In this document: positions 8,793 through 18,371 of the stretch, piece by piece | Position numbering within the stretch: the first letter of the stretch is position 1 | Layout: the number at the start of each line of letters is the position of its first letter | Origin: Desulforhopalus vacuolatus | GTDB taxonomy: Bacteria; Desulfobacterota; Desulfobulbia; Desulfobulbales; Desulfocapsaceae | DNA length: 64,000 nt | Assembly (NCBI RefSeq): GCF_016918505.1 | Contig: NZ_JAFFPZ010000008.1 | Coordinates: 91,877-155,876 of the forward strand | Direction of reading: 5' to 3' | Position numbers and translations under genes: made by a program | The notes under the pieces: generated by a model | Database searches by the model: none | The model's input: the letters and a program-made list of their open reading frames with translations, nothing else | What the model was told of the DNA's origin: nothing

Positions 8793-9755
8793 TCAGGTAA
8801 ACCGTAAATCCTTTTTTTTTGACATGAGCGTTTCCGCGCCAAGAGCGAGAGCCATGTTTTCCGGGCAATGTCCCACCGGCAGACCGGCCCATATAGGGCA
8901 GGGAACTGCCGAACCCGAAACTGCATCCAATGCCAGTTGCCAGACAGCTTCAAGGAAGCGCAGATGGGCAAGACTGTCGGTCTGTGCATTCGCCTGTGAG
9001 GTATGAAAATCTCCAAGGAGCAGTCCCGCAAGGTTTTTCAGCTTTCCCGCCAGCTGCATCTGGGTAAGCATGCGGTCTATCTTATAAAGCGGCTCATCAA
9101 CGTCTTCCAGCAGCAAAATACAGCCACTGTAATCAATGTCATTTGGAGTGCCAAGAAGGGAGACGAGAGTGGTGAGATTGCCGCCGAGCAATGGGGCACG
9201 CACCTCAGCGCCGTCACGAAGTACCTCAAGTTGACGTATTTCCAGAGCTGGCTGTTGCTGCAGAGGAGTCTGGAGACAATGGGCAAGACGCTCAAGAGCA
9301 GCTGGAGCAGCAGCAGCAATACTGGTGACTACAGGTGCGTGCAGCGAAACGAGCCCGGTCTTCGCCCGCAGGGCATTGAGCAGGATGGAGATGTCGGAGA
9401 ATCCGGCAAAGATTTTCGGGGCAGTACGAATCTGCTCATAATCAATATTCTCCAGCAGCTTCAGGCAGCCGAAACCTCCGCGCATGCAGAAAATCCCCTG
9501 TACTTCGGGAGCAGCCCACATACGGTTGAACTCCTCTGCACGGTTGGCATCAGTATCAGAAAACCACGGGAATGTACTGCCGGGCCAAAGTTCCCGGGGA
9601 AATTTCACCTCAAATCCCATCTCGCGCAGGCAGGCTACTCCCCGTTCAAAGCGGACGGTATCCTGCAGCTGACCGGCGGGAGCAATAATGCCAAGGGTAT
9701 CGCCACGTTTCAATGGCGGCGGAAAAAGAGGTGCCGGCAGGGTCGAAAAGCTCAT
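8793..9755 (-). CDS. ldcA: LD-carboxypeptidase (murein tetrapeptide carboxypeptidase, S66 family)
   Basis: 320 aa. The family cleaves the terminal D-Ala from murein tetrapeptides during cell-wall recycling. Motifs: RGGFGCLKLL near 93-102, the serine nucleophile elbow GFSDIS near 118-123, LLEDVDEPLYKIDRML with the catalytic Glu, and GLPVGHCPEN with the catalytic His near the C-terminus. The start overlaps the coaX stop by ATGA, with AGGAG upstream, so the two are translationally coupled. With mpl at 26.5 kb it indicates a murein recycling route. Confidence 0.92.
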   Translation of the reverse strand: MSFSTLPAPLFPPPLKRGDTLGIIAPAGQLQDTVRFERGVACLREMGFEVKFPRELWPGSTFPWFSDTDANRAEEFNRMWAAPEVQGIFCMRGGFGCLKLLENIDYEQIRTAPKIFAGFSDISILLNALRAKTGLVSLHAPVVTSIAAAAPAALERLAHCLQTPLQQQPALEIRQLEVLRDGAEVRAPLLGGNLTTLVSLLGTPNDIDYSGCILLLEDVDEPLYKIDRMLTQMQLAGKLKNLAGLLLGDFHTSQANAQTDSLAHLRFLEAVWQLALDAVSGSAVPCPIWAGLPVGHCPENMALALGAETLMSKKKDLRFT

Positions 9756-10552
9756 TTAGCCAGTCTCCTGTAGATCTCCTGCAGCCCGTTAAGGGTTAAC
9801 ATCGGCTCGATCCTTTCAATGCAATGGCTGTAGGGAGTGACCAGGGGGGCCATGCCGCCGGTGGCGGTTACAGCGAAGTCATCCTCCGGTTCACACATCT
9901 CCATGCGGATATTGTGCACCATGCCGTCCACCATAGCTCCATAGCCGTGAAGGATACCGCTTTTCATAGCCTCCACAGTTGAGCGGCCAATCACATTCTC
10001 TGGCGGTGAGGAGATATCAATCTGCGGCAGACGCGCGGTGCGGGAGGAGAGGGCATCGAGTGAGATCCCGATACCGGGGAGAATCGTACCTCCTAAATAG
10101 GTGCAGTTGTCACTAATACAGTCAAAGGTAATGGCGGTACCAAAGTCAATTACGACCTGTTTCACCGGATTCAAAGCCCAGGCTGCAATAGAGTTAACGA
10201 GGCGATCCGCTCCAACTTCTTTCGGATTTTCAAGATCGACATGGATAAGGTCTTTGATCTGATCCACCTCCACCACAATAACATCCTGTCGTAAATGGGC
10301 AGAAAAATATCGTCTGCAGCAGCCGAGCCAGGCTGCCTGCAGGGCGGGGACTACCGAGGAGATGATGATACCGTGCAGTTCTTTATGCGGAATTTTCTGC
10401 ATGGCAAAAAGGGCATTGTAGCGCATGGCAAGTTCATCGGCTGTGTGCTTGCGATCAGATGTCATCCGCCAGTCTGCGATAAGGGTATCGCCATCGTAAA
10501 TCCCTGTTACAGTGTGGGTATTTCCCACATCGACAACTAAATACATGGTCAT
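9752..10552 (-). CDS. coaX: Type III pantothenate kinase
   Basis: 266 aa. It phosphorylates pantothenate in the first step of coenzyme A synthesis. N-terminal LVVDVGNTHTVTGIY is the ASKHA phosphate-binding loop, GADRLVNSIAA (about 118-128) and IDFGTAITFDCI (about 140-151) are diagnostic for CoaX, and GGTILPGIGISLDAL follows. Met1 or Met3 could start; a TGGA element precedes the latter. It is the first gene of a two-gene unit with ldcA. Confidence 0.95.
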   Translation of the reverse strand: MTMYLVVDVGNTHTVTGIYDGDTLIADWRMTSDRKHTADELAMRYNALFAMQKIPHKELHGIIISSVVPALQAAWLGCCRRYFSAHLRQDVIVVEVDQIKDLIHVDLENPKEVGADRLVNSIAAWALNPVKQVVIDFGTAITFDCISDNCTYLGGTILPGIGISLDALSSRTARLPQIDISSPPENVIGRSTVEAMKSGILHGYGAMVDGMVHNIRMEMCEPEDDFAVTATGGMAPLVTPYSHCIERIEPMLTLNGLQEIYRRLAK

Positions 10553-10731
10553 TCCAGAGTGGGTTAAGATTTCAAAGTGATGCCCGGATGAAAAGCAGGG
10601 CGCGTGTGAAAACCGAGCAGGGATTTCGCAGAATGACTATACTGTTTCAACGAATTGCGCTAATAATAGTCATCCGCCTGCTGTCTTGAGAGTTAAGATA
10701 TCAGGAGTTAAGATACCGAAATGGGGAAAAA

Positions 10732-10932
10732 ATGACAGAGAAAAAATCCTACCGCCGCCGTCACCGTGGAGAATATGTTTGCCACTGCTGCAAGCAGAAA
10801 AAAACTTTCTGCTGGAGCTGTAACTGCGGCTTCATGATCTGCCCTGAGTGTTTTGCAGAAAACGGCTGGGGGCTGACAAACGGTCCCATCTGGATCTGCC
10901 CGGACTGCGGTCGTATTCACATGATGGAGTAA
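10732..10932 (+). CDS. Small zinc-ribbon protein
   Basis: 66 aa with a good GGGGAAAAA ribosome-binding site before ATG. Ten cysteines lie in pairs: CHCC, CWSC, CGFMICPEC and CPDC. The N-terminus is basic (KKSYRRRHRGEY). It looks like a zinc- or metal-binding module with treble-clef or ribbon character. I recognise no named family. It precedes parE on the same strand by 135 bp; a link to topoisomerase IV is not shown. Confidence 0.65.
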   Translation: MTEKKSYRRRHRGEYVCHCCKQKKTFCWSCNCGFMICPECFAENGWGLTNGPIWICPDCGRIHMME

Positions 10933-11067
10933 ACTCTGCCGGGGAGAGAAACTGCCTTGCCAAAGATGAATCATTTGCGCAAACCGCCTTGATATTATAC
11001 AATAGCTGCCTCATTAAACACATCTCTTCCTGCCTCCCGCTGTCAACTTTCAGAAAAATTAAAAACT

Positions 11068-12981
11068 ATGGCAATACCCCAGAAAAGTCTGCTTGATACC
11101 GCTGTAAACTCTACATCGAAGACAAATAATTCTTCCACCAGGACAGCAAAGGGACAGTACACCGACGACTCCATCAAGACCCTCAGTTCCCTGGAACATA
11201 TCCGCCTCCGTCCAGGAATGTATATTGGCCGTCTCGGTGACGGCTCCAACCAGCATGACGGCATATATATCCTCCTGAAAGAGGTAATCGACAACTCCGT
11301 CGATGAGTATATCATGGGTGCTGGCAAACGCATCAATATAGAAATCAGCGACGAAGGCCGGGTGACGGTACGCGATTTCGGTCGCGGGATTCCTCTTGGC
11401 AAGCTGGTTGACTGTGTCTCGGTGATCAACACTGGTGCCAAATATAATACTGACGTTTTTCAGTTTTCTGTGGGTCTCAACGGCGTTGGTACCAAGGCCG
11501 TCAACGCGCTCTCCTCAGAGTTTATCGTTACCGCCTGTCGGGACGGGAAATTTGCTTCAGCCTCTTTTGCCAACGGCAATCTGCAACATGAGGAAAGTGG
11601 CGAGACCAAAGAGAAAAATGGCACCCGTATTGAATTCGTGCCCTCAACAGAACTCTTTCCCAAATACAGCTTCAATCCTGATTTTATTGAGAAACGGCTG
11701 TGGCGTTATGCCTGGCTCAACGCCGGACTCAAGCTCTATTTCGGCAACAACCTCTACTACTCGACCAGGGGGTTACTCGATCTGCTCGAAAAGGAACTGG
11801 ACGGCGGCGAACTCTATCCGCCCATATCCCTGAAAACAGATATCCTTGAATTTGCCTTTTCCCATGCGGACAACTTTGGCGAAACCTACTACAGCTTCGT
11901 CAATGGGACCTACACCAGTGAAGGTGGAACCCATCTGTCTGCCTTTAAAGAGGGAATTCTCAAGGGGATTAATGAATATTCCGGCAAGAAATTTATCAAC
12001 ACTGATGTGCGCGACGGGATCGTCGGCACCCTCGCCGTGAAAATCATGGAACCAGTGTTTGAGTCGCAGACCAAGAACAAGCTGGGAAATACTGACATCC
12101 GGGTATGGATTGTCAATACCGTGAAAGAGGCCGTCTCCAAAGCGCTCTATAAAGATACTGAAGCGGCGCAAAAGCTGATCGACAAAATTAACCACAATGA
12201 GAGGGTACGCAAGGAGTTGCAGAGCGTGCGCAGTGAGGCGAGGGCCAACGCAAAGAAGGTTGCTCTGAAGATCCACCAGCTGAAGGACTGCAAGTACCAT
12301 CCCGCCGCCGGGAAACCGTCAAAAGAAGATCAGGAGAATATGGTTTTCATCACTGAAGGACTTTCTGCCGCTGGCTCCATTGTCTCCTCACGGGATCCAC
12401 TTCGTCAGGCAGTCTTCTCTCTAAAGGGAAAACCGAAGAACGTTTTTGGACAAAATATCGCGACACTCTATAAAAACGAGGAAATGTACGCCCTGATGCG
12501 AGCCCTTAACATCGAGGACAACATTAACAATTTGCGTTATGACAAGGTTATCTTCGCCACAGATGCCGATGTGGACGGACTGCATATCCGCATGTTGCTG
12601 CTCACCTTTTTTCTGCAGTACTTTGAGCCGATGGTCCGAGAAGGGTTTATCTATGTGCTGGAGACACCAATTTTCAGAGTACGTAACAAGAAGAAGACCA
12701 TTTACTGCTATTCCGACAAAGAGAAGGAGAGGGCGATCAGAGAGCTGCAGGGCAAAAAAGAGATCAAGGTAGAAATAACCCGATTCAAGGGGTTGGGTGA
12801 GATATCTCCAAAAGAGTTTAAACAATTCATCGGGGATAATATCCGCCTTACTCCTATCATTCTTGATTCGCTGAGTGAGATCAACAAAGTACTCTCATTT
12901 TATATGGGAAAAAACACACCTCAGCGCAGAGATTACATCATGGATAATCTTTTACCTGTCGAGGAAGCAGTGGGCGCGTGA
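11068..12981 (+). CDS. parE: DNA topoisomerase IV subunit B-type ATPase (ParE/GyrB family)
   Basis: 637 aa. GHKL ATPase motifs: VIDNSVDEYIMG near 73-84, VRDFGRGIPL near 108-117 and GLNGVGTKAVNALS near 137-150. The Toprim domain has ITEGLSAAGSIV (about 429-440) and ATDADVDGLHIRM (about 500-512). The usual EGDSA reads EGLSA here: the catalytic Glu is kept and the Asp changed. AVFSLKGKPKN and the short length match the topoisomerase IV/second-GyrB type common in Bacteroidetes. About 40 variable residues precede the ATPase domain. parC follows by 169 bp on the same strand. Confidence 0.9.
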   Translation: MAIPQKSLLDTAVNSTSKTNNSSTRTAKGQYTDDSIKTLSSLEHIRLRPGMYIGRLGDGSNQHDGIYILLKEVIDNSVDEYIMGAGKRINIEISDEGRVTVRDFGRGIPLGKLVDCVSVINTGAKYNTDVFQFSVGLNGVGTKAVNALSSEFIVTACRDGKFASASFANGNLQHEESGETKEKNGTRIEFVPSTELFPKYSFNPDFIEKRLWRYAWLNAGLKLYFGNNLYYSTRGLLDLLEKELDGGELYPPISLKTDILEFAFSHADNFGETYYSFVNGTYTSEGGTHLSAFKEGILKGINEYSGKKFINTDVRDGIVGTLAVKIMEPVFESQTKNKLGNTDIRVWIVNTVKEAVSKALYKDTEAAQKLIDKINHNERVRKELQSVRSEARANAKKVALKIHQLKDCKYHPAAGKPSKEDQENMVFITEGLSAAGSIVSSRDPLRQAVFSLKGKPKNVFGQNIATLYKNEEMYALMRALNIEDNINNLRYDKVIFATDADVDGLHIRMLLLTFFLQYFEPMVREGFIYVLETPIFRVRNKKKTIYCYSDKEKERAIRELQGKKEIKVEITRFKGLGEISPKEFKQFIGDNIRLTPIILDSLSEINKVLSFYMGKNTPQRRDYIMDNLLPVEEAVGA

Positions 12982-13150
12982 GTGAAAGGGGGGATGTTTC
13001 CTGCAGGGTAATCCTGATTGACAGCCTGCTCCTGCCATCTGTCGTACTGCTTTTTACTGAAATACTGTTCGCGGGGAACAAACTCTATGATCAACTGCGC
13101 CGAAAACCTTCGCATTCAGATTCACAATTTTCCACAGAAACAAATTAAAG

Positions 13151-15151
13151 ATGCCTGAAAAACAGAGTAAACTTCGCGCCTTTTTCGATCATAACTTTAT
13201 TGAATACGCGACCTACAACATCCGTGACCGTGCCATTCCCACCATTGATGACGGCTTGAAACCGGTACAGCGGCGGATTCTGCAGACCCTTGCCAATATG
13301 GATGACGGCCGATTTAACAAAGTGGCCAATGTTGTCGGCGAGACGATGAAACTGCATCCCCACGGCGACGCCTCCATCTATGAAGCCCTGGTTAACATCT
13401 CCAATAAAGGGTATCTCGTTGACCGCCAGGGAAACTTCGGTAACATCTTTACCGGCGACGGAGCTTCAGCCGCACGCTATATTGAGTGCCGTCTCTCAGC
13501 CCTTGCCAGAGAGACCCTTTTCAATAAAGAGCTTACGGAGTATATCGACTCCTACGACGGCCGCATGCAGGAGCCGGTCACGCTGCCGGCCAAATTACCC
13601 CTTCTGCTCCTGCTCGGAGCAGAAGGGATTGCCGTTGGCATGGCAACAAAAATTTTGCCTCACAACTTCTGTGAACTGCTCAAGGCAGAGCAGGCTGTCC
13701 TGCGGGGAGAGGAGTTTCAGCTCTACCCGGATTTCCAACAGGGGGGACTGCTTGATGCCTCCGGGTACGAGGACGGTAACGGTAAAATACGCTGCCGGGC
13801 ACGTATTGTGGAGGAGAACGAGAAGACAATCATCATCAAAGATATTCCTTACGGTCAAACCACCCAGAAACTCACCGATTCCATAGAGAAGGCGGCAAAG
13901 CAGGGCAAGATAAAAATTGTCTCCATCAATGACTATACCGCTGAACATGTGGAGATTGAGATCAAGGTTGCCCGTGGAGTCTATGCCAGCGAAACCATCA
14001 AGGGGCTCTACGCTTTCACGGACTGTGAAGTATCCATTACACCAAATCTCACCCTTATCAATGGGAATGATCCTCAGATAAGCACCGTCACTGCAGTCGT
14101 GAAGCACAACGCTCTCAAACTTTGCCATGATCTTGAGAAAGAGCTCAATTTCGAACTTGCCCACCTTGAAGACAAGCTGCATGCCCGTCTCCTCGAACAA
14201 ATTTTCATTGAAGAACGTATCTATCAGCGGATTGAGGAAGAGGTTACTCCGGCGGCCATCGTGGCAACAGTTTATGAAGGCCTGAAGGCCTTTCATAAAG
14301 AGGTTGGTCGAGAAATAACCGATGACGACGTCAATCGGCTGCTGGAGATACGCATCAAGCGTATTTCCCGTTATGACATTAATAAGCAGGCGAAGGAAAT
14401 CAGGGATATCCGCAGTGCAATCAAAGTAATTACGTCTGATCTCAAGGATATGACTGGGTATACCATCAATTTCCTTGAGAAATTACTGGAAAAATATGGT
14501 GATCAGTTTCCAAGACAGACCGAACTGACCAGTTTCACAGAGGTCAATTTGAGAAGGGCGGCAATTGCCAACCTTAACGTGGTTTACAACCGCGAATCCG
14601 GCTTTGTCGGCACTCTGGTGAAACCGGAAGAGGGGCAGGATAATATGTCTCTGATGTGTTCTGAGTATGACAAACTCTTTCTCATCTTTTCCAATGGTCT
14701 CTATAAGTTTGTCTCAGTGACAGAAAAAATTTATGTCGGTAAAGAATTAGAGTGGGTTGGAATCGTGAAACGGGATCAAATCTTCAATGTAATTTACCGT
14801 GATGGCGCAGAAAATATTGCCTATGTTAAACGATTAAAGACACCAAGTTTTATCCTGGATAAAGAGTATCGTTTGTTCCCTGAGCATAAACGCTCAAGAA
14901 TTCTGCTGTTGAGTTTTGGTAAAGGGCAGTATGCCAAAGTCAATCTCATGCCTTCCTCCCGCGCACGCAGCAACAGCCTTGAGATTGATTTCGACAGCCA
15001 TCTGGTGAAAAACGCTACAGCCAGAGGCAAGAGGGTCTCACCGCGCAGCGTTCGCAGGGTTTCACCACTTTCCGATCTGAGCAGCAATGCTGAACCGAAA
15101 AAAGAGCCTCCTCTGCCGGGACTGGGGAAGGAAAAGGAGAACAGTGAATAA
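13151..15151 (+). CDS. parC: DNA topoisomerase IV subunit A-type protein (ParC/GyrA family)
   Basis: 666 aa, about 80-200 shorter than typical GyrA/ParC. The DNA-cleavage domain is complete: RAIPTIDDGLKPVQRRIL near 26-43, HPHGDASIYEAL near 66-77 and the active-site Tyr in GASAARYIECRLS near 97-109. The tower and coiled-coil regions follow. The C-terminal DNA-wrapping propeller is short and ends in a basic, low-complexity tail (RGKRVSPRSVRRVSP). It pairs with the ParE-type subunit upstream; together they decatenate or relax DNA. The true specificity (topo IV or gyrase-like) cannot be read from sequence alone. Confidence 0.9.
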   Translation: MPEKQSKLRAFFDHNFIEYATYNIRDRAIPTIDDGLKPVQRRILQTLANMDDGRFNKVANVVGETMKLHPHGDASIYEALVNISNKGYLVDRQGNFGNIFTGDGASAARYIECRLSALARETLFNKELTEYIDSYDGRMQEPVTLPAKLPLLLLLGAEGIAVGMATKILPHNFCELLKAEQAVLRGEEFQLYPDFQQGGLLDASGYEDGNGKIRCRARIVEENEKTIIIKDIPYGQTTQKLTDSIEKAAKQGKIKIVSINDYTAEHVEIEIKVARGVYASETIKGLYAFTDCEVSITPNLTLINGNDPQISTVTAVVKHNALKLCHDLEKELNFELAHLEDKLHARLLEQIFIEERIYQRIEEEVTPAAIVATVYEGLKAFHKEVGREITDDDVNRLLEIRIKRISRYDINKQAKEIRDIRSAIKVITSDLKDMTGYTINFLEKLLEKYGDQFPRQTELTSFTEVNLRRAAIANLNVVYNRESGFVGTLVKPEEGQDNMSLMCSEYDKLFLIFSNGLYKFVSVTEKIYVGKELEWVGIVKRDQIFNVIYRDGAENIAYVKRLKTPSFILDKEYRLFPEHKRSRILLLSFGKGQYAKVNLMPSSRARSNSLEIDFDSHLVKNATARGKRVSPRSVRRVSPLSDLSSNAEPKKEPPLPGLGKEKENSE

Positions 15152-15188
15152 AAACGGGAAGGATGGAAAAAGGGAAGAGCAAAAGGTC

Positions 15189-15223
15189 TTTGTAGAGACG
15201 CCCAATTTTGGCGTCTCTACAAA
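15189..15223. repeat. GTAGAGACG palindrome downstream of parC
   Basis: TTTGTAGAGACGCC (15189-15202) pairs perfectly with GGCGTCTCTACAAA (15210-15223) over a 7-nt AT loop. Related palindromes occur near 52628 and 63727. It lies 37 nt past the parC stop, and could help end both parC and the convergent gene. Confidence 0.75.
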
Positions 15224-15289
15224 AATCTCTCCAGTACAACAGGCGTTTCATACCACAAAGGATAGCATCGCGGATATCATCGGGTTTTG

Positions 15290-16744
15290 TTACCCTGCTT
15301 TTTCCTGTCTCCTGTCTTCCTCTTTGTCTTTGTCTTTTTTCATTTTTTTCTGAAGATCCTGCAGAGCAGTACGCACTCCCTCTTCAACGGTTGGGTGATA
15401 GAAGGGCATCTCCAGCATTTTCTCAACTGTCAATTCCATCTGATGTGCCCATGCGAGAAGGTGTCCAAGATGCTCGGCATCCGGGCCAAACATTTCGGCA
15501 CCGAGAAAACGACTACTCTTCCTGTCTCCATACACCCGCAGCATTCCCTTATTGCGCAGCATCGTTCTGGCACGTCCCTGGCCGGTGAAAGAGACCTCTC
15601 CAACGGAAAAACCATTCTTCCCATATTCTTTCTGCAAATGCCCATAACTGTCACCAATCATGGCAATCTGCGGGTCGCTGAAGACAATTGATAAATTACT
15701 CCGCCGCAGACCGTGATTTATTTCAGGATAACTCCCCGCATTTGCACCGGCAATACGTCCCTGATCTGTTGCCTCATGGAGAATGGCAGACTGATTGCTG
15801 GCATCTCCGGCGATAAAAATGGTCGGGACACTGGTCTGCATCGTATTGCGGTCAGCAACAGTGGGAATACCGTGACTGTCAAGCTCAAGGTCAGTATTCT
15901 CCAGACCAAGATTCTCTACACTGGGACGGCGGCCGGTGGCAGCAAAAAGGTATTGCGCGTGAAAGACGGCTTCCTTTCCCTTACGATCGGTGTAGGTGAT
16001 CTTTACCCTGTCTCCATCCTCTTCCATCGAAGTCACCGGATCTTTGGGCGCGACATAATATTCTTCGTTCAAAGCCTCTTCAGTGTAATCACGCAATTTG
16101 GGATCGGTGATCGGGCGAATCCGACCACTGCGGCCAAAGAGTCGCACATCAACTCCAAGACGGTGCAATGCCTGGGTAAGCTCCAATCCGATAACTCCAG
16201 AACCGAAAACCGCCACTGACTGCGGTAACTCTTTCATGGAAAAGAGATCATCGTTGGTGATGATGGCTGTGCTGAATTTCGCAAGACTGGCAGGAATCAC
16301 TGTATGTGAACCGGTGGCGATAACAATCCGTTTCGCCTTGATACGCAGCTCTCCAGGCTCTCCAATATCGAGGGTGTGGTTATCAAGAAACCGGGCATTG
16401 CCGATAATCTTCTGTTCCGGCGGGATGTTGTCCACTCCCTCAAGCACAAAGCCAACAAAGCGGTCTCGTTCGGCAAGAACCCGTCCCATAACTTCATCAC
16501 CCTTGATACAGGGGGCGTTCTCTGTATGAACCCCGAAACCGGGGGCACGCTCAATTGCATGCACACTCTCGGCTGCGGCAATGAGAAGTTTAGACGGCAT
16601 GCATCCAACCCTTGCGCAGGTTGTTCCCCAGATTCCTCCCTCAATAAGAACAACGGAATCCGTATATGCAAGGGCAGAGCGGCGGGCATTGAGCCCGGCG
16701 GTCCCACCACCAATTACTGCGACATCGACGTTTTTTGTCTGCAT
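15290..16744 (-). CDS. Dihydrolipoamide dehydrogenase-like flavoprotein
   Basis: 484 aa from the Met at 16744, chosen because AAGGAAAGAGAA precedes it and it clears the miaB stop by 10 bp. FAD-binding VAVIGGGTAGLNARRSAL opens the protein. The redox disulfide is in GTTCARVGCMPSKL (CxxxxC), NAD binding in VAVFGSGVIGLELTQAL, IFIAGDAS is the second FAD contact, and the HPTVEE pair supplies the active-site His-Glu. A Lys/Glu-rich tail ends the protein. It has no neighbouring 2-oxoacid dehydrogenase genes, so it may act as a stand-alone pyridine nucleotide-disulfide reductase with another substrate. It is the last gene of the purB-DUF4911-miaB unit. Confidence 0.85.
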   Translation of the reverse strand: MQTKNVDVAVIGGGTAGLNARRSALAYTDSVVLIEGGIWGTTCARVGCMPSKLLIAAAESVHAIERAPGFGVHTENAPCIKGDEVMGRVLAERDRFVGFVLEGVDNIPPEQKIIGNARFLDNHTLDIGEPGELRIKAKRIVIATGSHTVIPASLAKFSTAIITNDDLFSMKELPQSVAVFGSGVIGLELTQALHRLGVDVRLFGRSGRIRPITDPKLRDYTEEALNEEYYVAPKDPVTSMEEDGDRVKITYTDRKGKEAVFHAQYLFAATGRRPSVENLGLENTDLELDSHGIPTVADRNTMQTSVPTIFIAGDASNQSAILHEATDQGRIAGANAGSYPEINHGLRRSNLSIVFSDPQIAMIGDSYGHLQKEYGKNGFSVGEVSFTGQGRARTMLRNKGMLRVYGDRKSSRFLGAEMFGPDAEHLGHLLAWAHQMELTVEKMLEMPFYHPTVEEGVRTALQDLQKKMKKDKDKEEDRRQEKAG

Positions 16745-16754
16745 TTCTCTTTCC

Positions 16755-18110
16755 TTAAACAGTTTTCCCCTGAAGAGAGTGTTGACCTGCATAGGTGATT
16801 TTCACCATGCACAGATCCCCGGGCACAGCCTTTACTCCTTCTTTCAGATGAACAATAAGATTGCTTCCGGTGCGACCGCGCATGAGCAACCCACCATCAT
16901 CCGCCGGTTCGAGCATAATCTCCAGTTCGCGGCCGATATACTCTTTATTGCGCTCCAGACTTATTTCGTCCTGCCGTTTCTGAAAACGGTGAAGACGTTC
17001 ACTCTTCACATCCTCGGGTACGGCATCGCTGAAATCAGCGGCCCGCGTCCCCGGGCGGGATGAATATTTGAAGGAGAAAGAACCGTGATAACGCACATCA
17101 TTGAGCAACTTCATCGTTCCCTCAAAATCCTCCTCCGTCTCACCGGGAAAACCGACAATAACATCAGTAGTAAGCGCTATTGAAGGTAATACCTTATGCA
17201 GTTTGTCGACAAGTCCAAGATAGGAGGAGATAGTGTATCTGCGGTTCATCCGCTTCAGAACTGCATCCGAACCAGCCTGAACTGGCAGATGGAGTTGCGG
17301 GCAAAGGATATCAAGGGAACCAAAACAATCAATCAACTCGTCGGTAAGATCTTTGGGGTTGGAGGTGGTAAAACGAAGGCGTTTCAGACCGCGCTCCTGC
17401 AGCGCGGCAACCTCGCGCAGAAGTTCACTAAAACCATATTCCCCTTTGCCACGCCCCGGAGCTACGCTGTTGGTATTGCCGTAGGAATTGACGTTTTGTC
17501 CCAGCAGGGTGATCTCTTTTACTCCTCCCTCAACCAGTACCCGTGCTTCATCAACAATATCTACAGCCAACCGGCTGACCTCCCGACCACGGGTATAAGG
17601 AACCACGCAGTAGGTGCAGAAGTTGTTACATCCCTGCATGATGGTAATAAATTTTCGGAAGGGTACTGCAGAGGGTGGGAGATCCATAGATGGAAGAAAT
17701 CTCGGGATATCATAGACATCAACCAGGGAGGTGACCACCTTCTGACCTCCCTCCGCTGCACACTGCAGGGCAGGGACGATGTTATATATATTCTGGGTAC
17801 CGATAATCAGGGAGACAAAGGGCATGCGGCGAAGTATCTCGGATCCCTCCTGCTGGGCGACACAACCGGCGACCACTGTTTTCAGCTTCGGCTTTTTCTT
17901 CAGATTTCCACGCAGATGTCCCAGAAGGCTCATGACCTTTTGTTCCGCTTTTGCACGAATGGAGCAGGTATTGATAATAACCAGATCAGCGGTATCCATT
18001 TCCGCCGATTCAACGTATCCGGCCTCACCGAGAAGTTGTGCCATGATTTCCGAATCACGTTCGTTCATCTGACAGCCAAAGGTCTTAATATAAAAGAGCT
18101 GTTGTTCCAT
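16755..18110 (-). CDS. miaB: tRNA-2-methylthio-N6-dimethylallyladenosine synthase
   Basis: 451 aa. A radical SAM methylthiotransferase that converts i6A37 to ms2i6A37 in tRNAs. The N-terminal domain has YIKTFGCQMNERDSE, NTCSIRAKAEQKV and VAGCVAQQEG, whose three Cys hold the auxiliary cluster. The radical SAM cluster motif is CNNFCTYC near 157-164, followed by PYTRGREVSR. A TRAM domain ends the protein (SNLIVHLKEGVKAVPGD). miaA, which makes its substrate, lies at 21.8 kb. Confidence 0.96.
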   Translation of the reverse strand: MEQQLFYIKTFGCQMNERDSEIMAQLLGEAGYVESAEMDTADLVIINTCSIRAKAEQKVMSLLGHLRGNLKKKPKLKTVVAGCVAQQEGSEILRRMPFVSLIIGTQNIYNIVPALQCAAEGGQKVVTSLVDVYDIPRFLPSMDLPPSAVPFRKFITIMQGCNNFCTYCVVPYTRGREVSRLAVDIVDEARVLVEGGVKEITLLGQNVNSYGNTNSVAPGRGKGEYGFSELLREVAALQERGLKRLRFTTSNPKDLTDELIDCFGSLDILCPQLHLPVQAGSDAVLKRMNRRYTISSYLGLVDKLHKVLPSIALTTDVIVGFPGETEEDFEGTMKLLNDVRYHGSFSFKYSSRPGTRAADFSDAVPEDVKSERLHRFQKRQDEISLERNKEYIGRELEIMLEPADDGGLLMRGRTGSNLIVHLKEGVKAVPGDLCMVKITYAGQHSLQGKTV

Positions 18111-18113
18111 AAT

Positions 18114-18371
18114 TTATAGTTGTATAGGGGCTTGGCGCAGGTCAGCGGCAATGCTGGCAAGAAGGGGAAAAAGTTCGTTGGCAGATTCCCGGGCGTATTT
18201 CAGACGCACTGTTCCCGGGACACCTGTACTGGAGAGAACAGCAAGGTTATCGTAACCTTCAAGGATGAACTTCAGAGAGTGAAAACGTCCCGGAGCTATA
18301 CGAAAGTAAGAATTGCACAGCTCCGGGGCAAGAGCGGGAGTCATAAAATCAGACATTGAGGACACTGTCAA
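18114..18371 (-). CDS. DUF4911-like small protein
   Basis: 85 aa between purB and miaB; it overlaps the purB end by 23 bp and stops 3 bp before miaB. The core FHSLKFILEGYDNLAVLSST and a hydrophobic C-terminal half resemble the DUF4911 family of short proteins from sulfate reducers and relatives. A later Met at 18356 could be the start. Position suggests co-expression with miaB; function is unknown. Confidence 0.65.
   Translation of the reverse strand: MTVSSMSDFMTPALAPELCNSYFRIAPGRFHSLKFILEGYDNLAVLSSTGVPGTVRLKYARESANELFPLLASIAADLRQAPIQL

Noticed and set aside
17196..18119. Open frame of 307 codons on the plus strand
   Set aside because: Antisense to miaB; no ribosome-binding site or protein-like motif.
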